Shown here: positions 40,056-49,619 of the stretch, one piece after another
Layout: every line of letters begins with the position of its first letter
How positions within the stretch are numbered: position 1 is the first letter of the stretch
Source of the DNA: JBKECF01 sp047974375
Lineage (GTDB): Bacteria; Bacillota; Clostridia; Lachnospirales; CAMZNU01
Assembly (NCBI GenBank): GCA_047974375.1
Contig: JBKECF010000055.1
Coordinates: 1 to 49,886, forward strand
Direction of reading: 5' to 3'
DNA length: 49,886 nt
Notes under the pieces: model-generated
The model's database searches: none
Seen by the model: only the letters and a program-made list of their open reading frames with translations
What the model was told of the DNA's origin: nothing
Made by a program: the position numbers and the translations under genes

Positions 40056-41150
40056 TTAGTCTAAGAAATCTCTTAATTTCTTACTTCTAGTTGGGTGACG
40101 TAGTTTGCGTAAGGCTTTTGCTTCAATTTGTCTAATACGCTCACGTGTTACGGCAAAAACTTTACCAACTTCTTCTAGAGTTCTTGCTCTTCCATCATCT
40201 AAGCCAAAACGTAAGCGTAATACTTTTTCTTCTCTTTCTGTTAGAGTAACTAACACCTCGGCGAGTTGTTCACGTAACATAGTAAAAGCTGCTGCATCGG
40301 CTGGTGCTGGTATATCTTCATCGGGGATAAAATCGCCTAAGTGGCTGTCTTCTTCTTCACCAATTGGTGTTTCTAAAGAAACGGGCTCTTGAGCTATTTT
40401 TTGTATTTCTCTTACTTTTTCGACAGGTAATTCCATGAGCTCGGCTAATTCCTCAGGGGTAGCTTCTCTACCTAATTCTTGAAGTTTTTGTCTACTAATA
40501 CGTATAAGTTTATTTATTGTTTCTACCATATGCACAGGTATACGTATGGTACGAGCTTGGTCAGCAATAGCACGTGTTATAGCTTGTCTAATCCACCATG
40601 TAGCATATGTACTGAATTTAAACCCTTTACGGTAGTCGAATTTTTCTACTGCTTTTATTAAACCTAGGTTACCTTCTTGTATTAAATCTAGAAGGGACAT
40701 ACCTCTACCTACATAACGTTTTGCAATACTTACAACAAGACGTAAATTTGCTTCAGCCAGCTTTTGCTTTGCAGCTTCGTCACCGGCTTCCATGCGTATA
40801 GCCAGTTCCTTTTCTTCGTCACCTGTAAGTAATGCTACTTTACCTATTTCCTTTAAATACATACGCACGTGGTCGTCAATATTTATGCTCGTATCTATTT
40901 CTACGCCTTCATCTTTGTTCTCGTTACCATCTAACACAGGGTTTAGAGTGGCAATGCCATGATGTTCTAAGTATTCGTATATTTTATCTGCTTTTTCTGG
41001 GTCTAGGTCTAGGGAGTCAATTTTTTTTATGAGAATTTCGTTACTTACATTTTCGTTTTTTTTTGCAAAAGCTACAATAGTATTAAGCTTTGCTAAAAAA
41101 TCGCTATCTTCTTTCTTTAATTTTTCTGCCATATGGTTGTCCTTTCTCAA
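40056..41150 (-). CDS. rpoD: Primary sigma factor RpoD/SigA
   Basis: A 364-aa protein. A short N-terminal region 1.1 is followed by region 1.2 (HVRMYLKEIGKVALLTGDEEKELA), region 2 (LRLVVSIAKRYVGRGMSLLDLIQEGNLGLIKAVEKFDYRKGFKFSTYATWWIRQAI in pieces), region 3, and region 4 (TLEEVGKVFAVTRERIRQIEAKALRKLRHP). The RPTRSK end is typical. It directs RNA polymerase to TTGACA/TATAAT promoters such as that of the tRNA-Leu gene. It starts 8 bases after dnaG. Confidence 0.98.
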   Translation of the reverse strand: MRKDNHMAEKLKKEDSDFLAKLNTIVAFAKKNENVSNEILIKKIDSLDLDPEKADKIYEYLEHHGIATLNPVLDGNENKDEGVEIDTSINIDDHVRMYLKEIGKVALLTGDEEKELAIRMEAGDEAAKQKLAEANLRLVVSIAKRYVGRGMSLLDLIQEGNLGLIKAVEKFDYRKGFKFSTYATWWIRQAITRAIADQARTIRIPVHMVETINKLIRISRQKLQELGREATPEELAELMELPVEKVREIQKIAQEPVSLETPIGEEEDSHLGDFIPDEDIPAPADAAAFTMLREQLAEVLVTLTEREEKVLRLRFGLDDGRARTLEEVGKVFAVTRERIRQIEAKALRKLRHPTRSKKLRDFLD

Positions 41151-41157
41151 GTAGGGG

Positions 41158-42912
41158 CTATTTATTATTTATGGTTATATTCAATTTGTTTAAAGCTTTT
41201 TTTTCTTTTATTATTTCCTGTAGTTCCACAATATTTTCAACATTATTTGAACGTATAGTTAGTGAATGGTTTTTAATATTTTTATAAAGGTCATTAACTA
41301 TTTTTTCTAAGTCACTAATATTAAAATTTATTGAAGTGTTAAATATTTCGCTAACAATACGTTGTTCTTTTAGCTCGGGGAAATAGCTAATAACTTCACT
41401 TTCCTTTAGAGTCTTATTATGTACATGTGCTTCTACTATTATACGTAAAAGTTTTCTGTATACTTCATCTTGGAAGTCTTTTTCAAGTAATAAATCTTTT
41501 AAGGCAAGAGCCGTATTTTTATGAAGTAACATAATATGGAGAATGGTTTTGTAACTTTTTAGCAATGCTTTATTTTCATTAGTTATGTTTTCTGCTCGGC
41601 TTACACTATGGTAATTTACTGTTGCATCTTTTTTAGGTGCAACGTTCTCTCGTATAACGTCAATAGGTATTTCACTGATTTTAGCAGCTAATTTTATGTA
41701 TTCTTCACGTTCAATAGAGTTGTCTATATCTTTTAAAATTGATGCTAAAGCTTGGGTGCATTCTACTCTATGGTTTATATCCTCCATATTGTGTTTTTCT
41801 ATTTCGATGTCAATTAAGAATTTAATATAGGGTTTGCTTGTTGACATGGTTTGTATGAAGTCGTCCTTGGAGTTTTTTAATAAAAATTCGTCTGGATCTT
41901 TGTAGTCCCCTAAATTTCCTATATAAGTGCGTATTCCTGAGTTTTTGAAAAAGGGAATTGCACGTAAAGCGGCTTTTTTACCTGCATCGTCACTATCAAA
42001 AAGTAAAATAACTTCATTTGTAAATTTACGCAAGTTGCGTATATGGTTATCATTAAATGCTGTTCCTAGTGAAGCTATTGCATTGTCAATGCCGTGGTTA
42101 AAAAGGCTAATAACGTCCATGTAGCCTTCAACTAAAATCAAATTTTTTTCTTTAGTTTTTTTCGCGAAATTAAGCCCATATAAATTGTAGCTTTTGCTGA
42201 ATATGGGAGTTTCTGGTGAATTTAAATATTTTGCTTCAGGTTTGGTACTTTCTTTAAATACTCGGCCACCAAATCCTATAACTTTATTTTGGGTATTTAG
42301 TATGGGGAACATAATTCTACCATAAAACCTATCAAAAAAATTTCCATTTTTTCCTTTTATTATAATACCTGAGGCTATTAAATCTTCTTCTTTAAAACCT
42401 TCATTAGTAAGTAAGTTGTATGTATGGTGGCTGTTAAAACTGGCGAAGCCAATTCCGAATTTTTTTATAACATTTGGCGATAGCTTTCTATTAAGTAAAT
42501 ATGCCATGGCTTCAGAGCCGGCGTCACTGTGGAGTGAGTCAAAATAATGTCTTGCAACTACCTTATGAATTTTATATAAAGCTTCCTTTTGATTTTGTTT
42601 TTCTATATCAAATTCTGTTGATGTAGGTAATTGGAAGTTTATTGTACTGCTTAAAAATTCTATGCTTTCCGGAAAATCCATCCTTTCATATTCCATTATA
42701 AAAGTAAAAACGTTACCAGAGGCGCCACAACCAAAGCAATGGTAAAACTGTCTATCTTGTGAAACAGAGAATGACGGGGATTTTTCATTATGAAAAGGGC
42801 AAAGGCCAAAAAAATTGTTGCCACTTCTTTTAAGTTTAACATGCTGCCCAATTATATCTACTATATCTATTTGGGAGCGTAAATCTTCTATTACATCTTG
42901 TGGATAAATCAT
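41158..42912 (-). CDS. dnaG: DNA primase DnaG
   Basis: A 584-aa protein from ATG 42912, preceded by GGAG at 5 bases; a start 7 codons upstream would add MYINGDT and has no ribosome site. The N-terminal zinc finger (CPFHNEKSPSF...HCFGCGASG) is intact. The TOPRIM catalytic domain has LVEGYMDVISL and LLFDSDDAGKKAALRA. The C-terminal helicase-binding part is after about residue 430. It primes lagging-strand synthesis. dnaG-rpoD is the standard macromolecular-synthesis pair. Confidence 0.97.
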   Translation of the reverse strand: MIYPQDVIEDLRSQIDIVDIIGQHVKLKRSGNNFFGLCPFHNEKSPSFSVSQDRQFYHCFGCGASGNVFTFIMEYERMDFPESIEFLSSTINFQLPTSTEFDIEKQNQKEALYKIHKVVARHYFDSLHSDAGSEAMAYLLNRKLSPNVIKKFGIGFASFNSHHTYNLLTNEGFKEEDLIASGIIIKGKNGNFFDRFYGRIMFPILNTQNKVIGFGGRVFKESTKPEAKYLNSPETPIFSKSYNLYGLNFAKKTKEKNLILVEGYMDVISLFNHGIDNAIASLGTAFNDNHIRNLRKFTNEVILLFDSDDAGKKAALRAIPFFKNSGIRTYIGNLGDYKDPDEFLLKNSKDDFIQTMSTSKPYIKFLIDIEIEKHNMEDINHRVECTQALASILKDIDNSIEREEYIKLAAKISEIPIDVIRENVAPKKDATVNYHSVSRAENITNENKALLKSYKTILHIMLLHKNTALALKDLLLEKDFQDEVYRKLLRIIVEAHVHNKTLKESEVISYFPELKEQRIVSEIFNTSINFNISDLEKIVNDLYKNIKNHSLTIRSNNVENIVELQEIIKEKKALNKLNITINNK

Positions 42913-43364
42913 GGTATCTCCATTTATATACAATATGCTATTAGTGTCTATAAGTATATATATGACATAAAACTGGATATTCCTTTTTTTGTGTGAAATA
43001 AATTAGTGAAAAATGTTTTGAATTGGTAACTTTAGATTTATTACAGTAGAATTGTAATTTAGCTACAATAGTGATAGTAAACATATCATTAACTAAATAT
43101 AAGGAAATAATGATGAATTAGTGCATATAGTAATATATTTGAAGATATAGTTTGTTATTATTAATAAAATTTATTGAATAAAATAGCAAAATATATTGTA
43201 TTTTATATTTATGTGGTATATTATAATTTTAATAAATATTTATTGTTTTAATGGTGATTTAAGTCTGTTATTCAAGGATGTATTAATGGATTAAGATGTT
43301 TTTGCTGATTTTTTTATGAAATTTATTATTTAAATATTGTAATAGTTAATGGGAGGAATGTTTT
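42913..43364. other. AT-rich divergent control region (dnaG / ABC sugar locus)
   Basis: 452 bases with no gene. ATTGTA (43051-43056) and TACAAT (43064-43069) form a dyad that could be an operator. A TATAAT at 43222-43227 with no good -35 may be the -10 of the ABC operon, about 140 bases before its ATG. A weaker AT-rich stretch serves dnaG. I see no catabolite-control cre site. The plus-strand ribosome site GGGAGG is at 43352-43357. Confidence 0.4.
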
Positions 43365-44591
43365 ATGAAGAAGAATTTTTTAGTAATTGCTTTAGCAGTA
43401 GTCATAGTGGGATTAATTTTAACAGGATGTGGAGCATCGGATACTATAACTTTATGGAATCCTTTTACTGGAGGTGATGGTGAATACTTCCAAGAAATAG
43501 TAGACGCATACAATGCAACAGATCCGAATATGCAGGTTGAAGCTATTATAACTCCAGATATTTATACAAAAGTTTATACAACTATGAACTCTAGCGATGA
43601 AAATAATATACCTGATTTACTAGTAGGTCATGTTGAGAGAATTCCTCTTTTTGTGGAGCAACAGATAATAAACCCAATAGATGAAGCTATCTCGGCGCAA
43701 GATAATATTAATGGAAACAATTATTTACCTCAGACTTGGGAGGCTGGTGAAATAGACGGTAAGCGCTATAGTGTACCGTTGGATATACATTCTATATTAT
43801 TATATTACAATGTGGATTTAGTAGAAAAATATGCACCTGGGGTAATGGATGATAAAATAATAACATGGGATGAAGTTATGGAAATAGTTCCTAAAGCATC
43901 TGCAGATGGCATTGTTACATTTCCAGTTAGATGTAGTAATTGGTTGGTAAATTGCATGGTTGATCAATTAGGAGGAAGTATTCATGATGGAGATATACCA
44001 ACTTTAGATACACCAGAAGCTAGGCAGGCACTTCAAACTTTAGTTAATATTACAGAGCGTGGCGGTTAAGAGGTAGAGGGAGATGACGCAGTTTTGCTTT
44101 TTCAGGCAGGTGAATCAATTTTCCTTGAGGAAGGTATTTGGACACAAGCTAGTTTTACTAATATTGAAGGCATAAATTGGGATGTTGCCAATACTCCTGT
44201 ATATGATGAAGACGACTTAGCAACTTGGTCATCTTCACATCAATTTATGGAACTAACTAAAGAAAGAACACCGGAGAAACAGGCGGAAATTGGTAAATTT
44301 TTAGAATACGTAAGAAGCAATAGCGAGCAATGGGCTGTTGCTGGGCAAAATGTTGCCTCTAAGGAGATATACGAGAAAGAAGATTATAGTAGCAACTATG
44401 CACAGGGATTTTTATTAGATGATATTAGAGAACAGGATTCCTTGCATATTTATTCATTTTTAAATTATGGATTAGTAGACCAGTCCTATGATACTTCTTT
44501 GGGTGATGCTATTAGGGGTAGAATTTCTGTAGATGAGGCACTACAAGCAGCCCAAAGAAAAGCGGATGATTTAATGAGAGAAGGTAATTAG
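43365..44591 (+). pseudogene. Sugar-type ABC substrate-binding lipoprotein, interrupted by TAA
   Basis: A 408-residue frame from ATG 43365 with one in-frame TAA at 44067-44069 (codon 235), between TERGG and EVEGDDAVLLFQAG. Both halves are in the same frame and together give a normal-length family 1 solute-binding protein. A signal peptide with lipobox LTGC (Cys22) leads in; TLWNPFTGGDGEYFQEIVDAYN and the C-terminal SLGDAIRGRISVDEALQAAQRKADDL are typical. Unless the stop is read through, transport is lost, although the permeases remain intact. Alternatively the base is a sequencing or assembly error. Confidence 0.85.
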
Positions 44592-45482
44592 ATGAAAAGT
44601 GAAAAAGGTTTTTTTGCTAGGAATAATCATTTATTTTATATAGGTCCGCACTTTGTCCTGTTTATGATATTTGGCATAATACCTTTGTTCTTTGGGGCTT
44701 ATATTTCTCTTACTACTTGGGATTTAACTGGAACTCCTGATTGGGTTGGATTAAGTAACTACAAGGATATTTTATTTAACACAAAATCTACTTTCCATAT
44801 TGAATTCTTTACAGGTATGAAAAATACATTATTTTTTGTTGCCTGCAGTGTTCCTTTATTAATAATATTTCCTTTAACTATAGCTTTAGCGTTACATTCT
44901 AAGGTTAAGGGTAATGGTATTTTTCAATCAGTTTTTTATTTGCCAGGTTTATTTTCTATATCTGCTGTAGGGATTATATGGGGCTTGGTATTTAATAAGA
45001 GAATTGGATTAATGAATGTATTATTTAGTAGAGATGTTAATTGGGTATCTACACAACCCTATGCGTGGTTCGTAATTATAATAGTAACTGTATGGTGGAC
45101 AATCGGTGGCAATATGATTATATATCGCTCTGCCTTAAATGGAATTGATATTGGTATGTATGAAGCGGCAGCCATTGATGGCTCAAATGGTGTAAGTACA
45201 TTTTTTAAAATAACATTGCCATCAATTAAATTTCAAATTTTGTACACAACGGTTATGACTACACTTGCATCTTTCAACATCTATGGACAACCTGTTATGT
45301 TGACGGATGGTGGACCTAATGGCTCAACAACTGTAGTTATGATGGTAATACGTGAGTTGGCTTTTGGCCAAGGTAAGTCTATAGCGGGAATAGGCTCGGC
45401 TATGGCTATGTTATTAGGTAGTCTGATGATTTTTATATCGATTTTTCAGTTTGTTCTCATGAGTAAAGACAATACAAAATAG
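44592..45482 (+). CDS. CUT1 ABC transporter permease (MalF/UgpA-like)
   Basis: A 296-aa protein with six membrane helices. The ATPase-contact EAA loop is YEAAAIDGSNGVSTFFKITLPSIK (about residue 190-213). It pairs with the permease 9 bases downstream to form the membrane channel of an oligosaccharide or glycerol-phosphate type importer. No ATPase gene is in the locus; such systems often share a general MsmK/UgpC-type ATPase encoded elsewhere. Start follows the binding-protein stop directly. Confidence 0.92.
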   Translation: MKSEKGFFARNNHLFYIGPHFVLFMIFGIIPLFFGAYISLTTWDLTGTPDWVGLSNYKDILFNTKSTFHIEFFTGMKNTLFFVACSVPLLIIFPLTIALALHSKVKGNGIFQSVFYLPGLFSISAVGIIWGLVFNKRIGLMNVLFSRDVNWVSTQPYAWFVIIIVTVWWTIGGNMIIYRSALNGIDIGMYEAAAIDGSNGVSTFFKITLPSIKFQILYTTVMTTLASFNIYGQPVMLTDGGPNGSTTVVMMVIRELAFGQGKSIAGIGSAMAMLLGSLMIFISIFQFVLMSKDNTK

Positions 45483-45491
45483 GAGGGAAGT

Positions 45492-46340
45492 ATGGTCAAA
45501 AAGAATTTTGGTTTTAATAAAATATTGGCATATATATTTCTCGTGTCCCTTATGGTGGTATGGATAGTACCATTATTTTTTGGTATATTTACTTCGTTTA
45601 AATCGGATACGGAAATCGCTAATATAGGGTTTAGATTGTTACCTATTAATTGGACTTTAAGTCAGTACATAGATATTTTTTTGGGCAGTACAAGTACACC
45701 TATAGTTAGATGGTTTTTAAATTCTTTAGTTATTTCAACATTACATACTTTTTTTGCATTACTTATTGTTTCTTTGGCTGCTTATGGGTATACAAGGTTA
45801 GAATTTCCAGGTAATAATAAAATATTTTGGTTATTAATGTGTGCATCTATGTTTCCTTCGGTAGTAAATATTATACCTCAGTATAAAATTGTAGATACTT
45901 TTGGATGGCTGAATACCATATGGGCTGTAATAGTTCCCGGTTTAGGTGGAGTTACCAACATTTTTCTTGTTAGACAGTTTATGTTAGGGATACCAAAAGA
46001 GTACGATGAATCGGCTAAAATAGATGGTGCCAGTGATTTTTGTATTTATTCAAAGATCATTGTACCTTTAATAAGGCCAGTGCTTACAGTAGTTGCATTA
46101 TTTTCCTTTACCGGTTCATGGAATGACTTTTTATGGCCTACTATAGTATTTACAGATATTAAAAAAATGCCGATTACTGCTGGGTTGCAATTCCTAAGGG
46201 GGCAATATGGAGGTTTTCAATATATAGGTCAATTAATGGCATCGGCTACATTTGCCATTATACCAACTTTTATAATATTTTTGTTTGCTCAGAAGTATTT
46301 TATGGAGTCGCTATCTCTCAGTTCTGGAGTTAAGGGGTAG
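45492..46340 (+). CDS. CUT1 ABC transporter permease (MalG/UgpE-like)
   Basis: A 282-aa protein with six membrane helices and the EAA loop DESAKIDGASDFCIYSKIIVPLIRP. The N-terminal LVSLMVVWIVPLFFGIFTSFKS and C-terminal FAQKYFMESLSLSSGVKG are typical of MalG-type permeases. It completes the heterodimer with the previous gene. RBS AGGAGGGAAG. Confidence 0.92.
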   Translation: MVKKNFGFNKILAYIFLVSLMVVWIVPLFFGIFTSFKSDTEIANIGFRLLPINWTLSQYIDIFLGSTSTPIVRWFLNSLVISTLHTFFALLIVSLAAYGYTRLEFPGNNKIFWLLMCASMFPSVVNIIPQYKIVDTFGWLNTIWAVIVPGLGGVTNIFLVRQFMLGIPKEYDESAKIDGASDFCIYSKIIVPLIRPVLTVVALFSFTGSWNDFLWPTIVFTDIKKMPITAGLQFLRGQYGGFQYIGQLMASATFAIIPTFIIFLFAQKYFMESLSLSSGVKG

Positions 46341-46342
46341 TT

Positions 46343-46765
46343 ATGGAAGGTTTAAGTGATTTTAGTAGAAAGCGAGAAAGTATTATTTTAAGAATAGCTT
46401 CCGTATGGAATATGGTTATAGGTGCTATTACACTTTTTTATTATTCATCATGGATAAAAGGTCAGGTTGATTTAGGGAAAAGTATAACTAGTCAGGAGAT
46501 AATTGCCGGCAGATTATTATTTGAAGCTATAGATAATTTTATTATGATGTATAGTATTGCGCTCATATCAATAGGTGCAATTAATTATTATTTAGGAACA
46601 GTTAAGATTAAAAAAGGCTTAATTCACAAGGGGATTGTAATATGGATAATGGTATGGGCGATTTTATCTTATTTCCTTGTGGATGTAGTAGGTTTTGCTT
46701 TATATTTTGTATTTTTAATAAATACTTTAATAAGAAATAAGTTGATAAAAAATTGCAATACCTAA
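46343..46765 (+). CDS. Small membrane protein of unknown function in the sugar locus
   Basis: A 140-aa protein with four hydrophobic helices (about 18-38, 65-86, 100-120, 121-135) and a charged N-terminus. It is 3 bases after the second permease and 13 before the glutaminase-like gene, so it is part of the operon. I recognise no family. Similar small membrane genes accompany some CUT1 loci, but no role is shown. Confidence 0.65.
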   Translation: MEGLSDFSRKRESIILRIASVWNMVIGAITLFYYSSWIKGQVDLGKSITSQEIIAGRLLFEAIDNFIMMYSIALISIGAINYYLGTVKIKKGLIHKGIVIWIMVWAILSYFLVDVVGFALYFVFLINTLIRNKLIKNCNT

Positions 46766-46777
46766 GGAGGTAAGAAA

Positions 46778-48748
46778 ATGACAAGAGTACCATCAGTACC
46801 ACTAATAGTAAATGACCCATATTTTTCAATTTGGTCGCCAGCAGATATGTTAAATGAAAAAGATACAGAACATTGGGCTGGTTCTCCAAAAAGACTAATA
46901 GGATATGTGAAAATTGACGGAGAAAAATATTTATTTTTAGGTAGAGATGAAAGTGCCAAAAAAATACAGCAAATAGATTTAGAGATAAATCCTAATTCAA
47001 CTGTATACACTTTTTCTACAAATGAAGTTGAGTTAAAAATATCTTTTATTTCTCATATTATTTTGTCGGACTTGCAGTCGGTTTCAGAACCCTTTACCTA
47101 TTTAAAAGCAGATGTGAAGTTTTTAGATGGTAAAAAACATGAGGTAAAAGTTTCTGTATATATATCGGCTAATGTTTGTTATGAGGGTCATGAGGTTAAA
47201 AAGACTAATTCCTATAGTTGTGTACATAGAGGGATGAAGTTAGCATCTATGGGTAGAAGTGCACAGCAACCATTAAATACTTCGGCTGATCATATAGCTA
47301 TAGACTGGGGTTATGCCTATATTGCTACTAAAGATGTTGAAAATGCCTGTGTAAAAGGGGATTTTAGTTTAGGTAATGACAATACAAATGGTATAAAAGT
47401 AAAATTTAAATTTAATGAAGAGGGAAGTAACTTTGCTGTATTTGCTTATGATGACATACTTTCAATAATGTATTTTGACGAAGCGAAAAAGGCGTACTGG
47501 GCAAAGGATGGCAAAAATATAATTGATGTTATAAAAAATGCCGTTGATAACTTTGAGGAATATGAAAGACAGTCGGTGGAATTTGATGAAAAATTAAAAG
47601 ATAGAGCTTTAAAACTCGGAGGCGAGGAGTATGTATTACTTTGCTCTTTGGGTTATAAACAATCTATTTGTGCTCATAAGTTAATTGAACATAATGGTGA
47701 GCCTATTTTTCTATCGAAGGAATGCGACTCCAATGGTTGTATAGGCACTGTTGATGTAAGTTATCCGTCTATACCATTGTATTTAGAGTACGCTCCGAAA
47801 TTGGTAAAGGGTATGATGACTCCGATTTTTGAATTTGCTGAAATGGATATATGGAATTTTGATTTTGCACCTCATGATGTAGGTCGATATCCTTATGCTA
47901 CGGGGCAAGTATATGGTTTGAAGGATAGTTTTAAATTTGCTGATAGAAATTTTGGAAATACTAACCCACAAATATATATGCTGCCTAAGGAGTTGGATAT
48001 ATTCGATTTAAGACATCAAATGCCTGTAGAAGAATGTGGTAATATGATTGCCATGGCTGCCATGTATTATACATATACTAAAGATATAGAGTTTGTTAAA
48101 AAGTATATAGATACTTTAGGTAAATGGGCGGATTATTTAGTGAGATATGGCGAAGACCCAGGGGAGCAGCTTTGCACTGATGATTTTGCTGGACATTTAA
48201 ATCATAATATAAATTTATCTGCTAAGGCGGTGTTGGGCATTAAGTTTTATAGCATGATGTTAAAAGAGTGTGGAAGTGAAAAAAGTGATGAATATGAATT
48301 GCTTAGTAAAGATATGGCTAAATCTTTGGTAGAACGTGCCAAAGAGGGTGAATATACTAAGTTAACTTACGATAAGCCTAATACGTGGAGTTTAAAGTAT
48401 AATACTATTTGGGATAATATTTTGGGTCTAGGCTTATTTAGTGAAGAGTTTTATAATAATGAAATAAAAAAATATTTGCAAGAAACTAATGAGTATGGAG
48501 TACCTTTAGATAGCAGATGCGATTATACAAAAACAGATTGGATATTGTGGGCAGCTTCTTTCTCGAATACTAAAGATGAGCTTAATAAGTTTATTAAACC
48601 AATTTATAAATTCTTGGAAGAAACACCTAATAGAGTCCCATTTTCAGATTGGATAGACACAAAAACGGGAGGGTTTATGCATTTTAAAAATAGGACGGTG
48701 CAAGGCGGTTTATTTATGCCATTTGTTAAGGAAACTTTTAGGGAGTAA
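46778..48748 (+). CDS. Glutaminase-A-like protein (DUF4965/DUF1793 type)
   Basis: A 656-aa cytosolic-looking protein without signal peptide. The N-terminus VPLIVNDPYFSIWSPAD matches the DUF4964/DUF5127 region, the middle (about 270-440) DUF4965, and the C-terminal six-hairpin domain DUF1793: DDFAGHLNHNINLSAKAVLGIKF, VPLDSRCDYTKTDWILWAAS and VPFSDWIDTKTGGF...QGGLF. Fungal GtaA with these domains is a glutaminase, but bacterial members beside sugar transporters may act on glycans. Function here is therefore open; hydrolysis of the imported substrate is a fair inference. Confidence 0.78.
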   Translation: MTRVPSVPLIVNDPYFSIWSPADMLNEKDTEHWAGSPKRLIGYVKIDGEKYLFLGRDESAKKIQQIDLEINPNSTVYTFSTNEVELKISFISHIILSDLQSVSEPFTYLKADVKFLDGKKHEVKVSVYISANVCYEGHEVKKTNSYSCVHRGMKLASMGRSAQQPLNTSADHIAIDWGYAYIATKDVENACVKGDFSLGNDNTNGIKVKFKFNEEGSNFAVFAYDDILSIMYFDEAKKAYWAKDGKNIIDVIKNAVDNFEEYERQSVEFDEKLKDRALKLGGEEYVLLCSLGYKQSICAHKLIEHNGEPIFLSKECDSNGCIGTVDVSYPSIPLYLEYAPKLVKGMMTPIFEFAEMDIWNFDFAPHDVGRYPYATGQVYGLKDSFKFADRNFGNTNPQIYMLPKELDIFDLRHQMPVEECGNMIAMAAMYYTYTKDIEFVKKYIDTLGKWADYLVRYGEDPGEQLCTDDFAGHLNHNINLSAKAVLGIKFYSMMLKECGSEKSDEYELLSKDMAKSLVERAKEGEYTKLTYDKPNTWSLKYNTIWDNILGLGLFSEEFYNNEIKKYLQETNEYGVPLDSRCDYTKTDWILWAASFSNTKDELNKFIKPIYKFLEETPNRVPFSDWIDTKTGGFMHFKNRTVQGGLFMPFVKETFRE

Positions 48749-48756
48749 GGTGTGTA

Positions 48757-48790
48757 AAAGAACCTTGGGTTGGTTGCCCTTGGTTCTTTT
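48757..48790. terminator. Bidirectional terminator after the glutaminase-like gene
   Basis: AAAGAACC-TT-GGG (48757-48769) pairs with CCC-TT-GGTTCTTT (48777-48789), with a TT/TT internal loop, and is followed by T. It serves both the plus operon and the converging AraC fragment. Confidence 0.75.
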
Positions 48791-48807
48791 TGTGTATGTG
48801 GATGTAG

Positions 48808-49546
48808 TTAGATTAAAGATTCCTTGGAAAAGTGATTTTCGAAAAATTGACTGGGAGTATAGCTTGTTTCTTCTTTAAAGACTTTTAGGAAGTAATTATA
48901 GCTGTTAAATCCAGATTTTTCTGCGATTTCATGGAGGCTTAGCTCATTTTTAAGTAGTAGTTTTATACTATATTGAATTCTGTTTTTATTAACAAATTTA
49001 GTAATGCTAATACCTGTTTCTTTTGCAAATAGCCGTGAAATATAAGACTGTGAAAGTTCTAAGGTTTCAGCAATGGACATTAAACTTATATCTTGTGTTA
49101 TGTTGGAAAGGATATATCTTATAGCTTTATTTGTGTTAACTGAATATAAATTATTTTGTGTATTTAAAACACTTGCATAATAATCTGTGACCAATGAAAT
49201 AATAATGTCCTTGTTTTTTGTTTCTTTTAAAAGTTGCAATGTTTTATTGAAGTTATAGGTGTCGATTGTTTCATTTATACTTTTATAATAGTCTACAGGA
49301 ATCTCTAGTAATCTTAATATAACCTTGTTTGTGTAATAGGCATTTTCATTAAAATATTTATTTAATATATTTATAATTGTTGTGTTTAACTCCAGGACGT
49401 TTTTTAAAAGTATTGCGTCTAGTATTTTTTTTTCTTCAAGAATTGTAACTCCTCTGTTGTTGAAATCTATATTTGTATTAAATAAAGCTTCTTCTGTACT
49501 TATGTATATGTTTTGAAATTTATTAATATTACTTTGAAGATGTATT
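48808..49546 (-). pseudogene. AraC-family regulator, 3' part, cut by an IS21-type element
   Basis: The C-terminal AraC domain is complete: two helix-turn-helix units (SLMSIAETLELSQSYISRLFAKETG and SLHEIAEKSGFNSYNYFLKVFKEETSYTPSQF). The same frame stays open upstream for about 100 more codons with no ATG, to 49546, where IS sequence begins. The upstream part (residues such as NAYYTNKVILRLLEIPVDYY) resembles the middle region of large YesS-type regulators. The 5' part of the gene should lie beyond the IS. A regulator at this spot normally controls the neighbouring sugar operon. A TTG at 49239 could start a 143-aa HTH-only fragment. Confidence 0.8.
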
Positions 49547-49619
49547 TGTCAACTGAAATTTCCTCTATATTCTAATCCAAATATTCTAATCCAAAAATCC
49601 TCTAGTAAAGATAAAAAAA
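49547..49619 (-). mobile_element. Terminus of an IS21-family element with tandem 14-bp repeats
   Basis: The element end begins TGTCAACTGAAATTT at 49547, the TG-type end of IS21 elements. Two exact, adjacent 14-base repeats (ATATTCTAATCCAA at 49567-49580 and 49581-49594) follow, in the place where IS21 elements carry multiple transposase-binding repeats. Beyond lies istB. The insertion point falls inside the AraC reading frame. The other end and target duplication are outside the window. Confidence 0.75.

Noticed and set aside
487..44069. TAA reassigned to a sense codon
   Set aside because: Essential intact genes such as lepA and dnaG-region genes end at normal TAA or TAG codons with correct spacing to the next gene, so general recoding does not fit. 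Only scattered accessory genes are interrupted.
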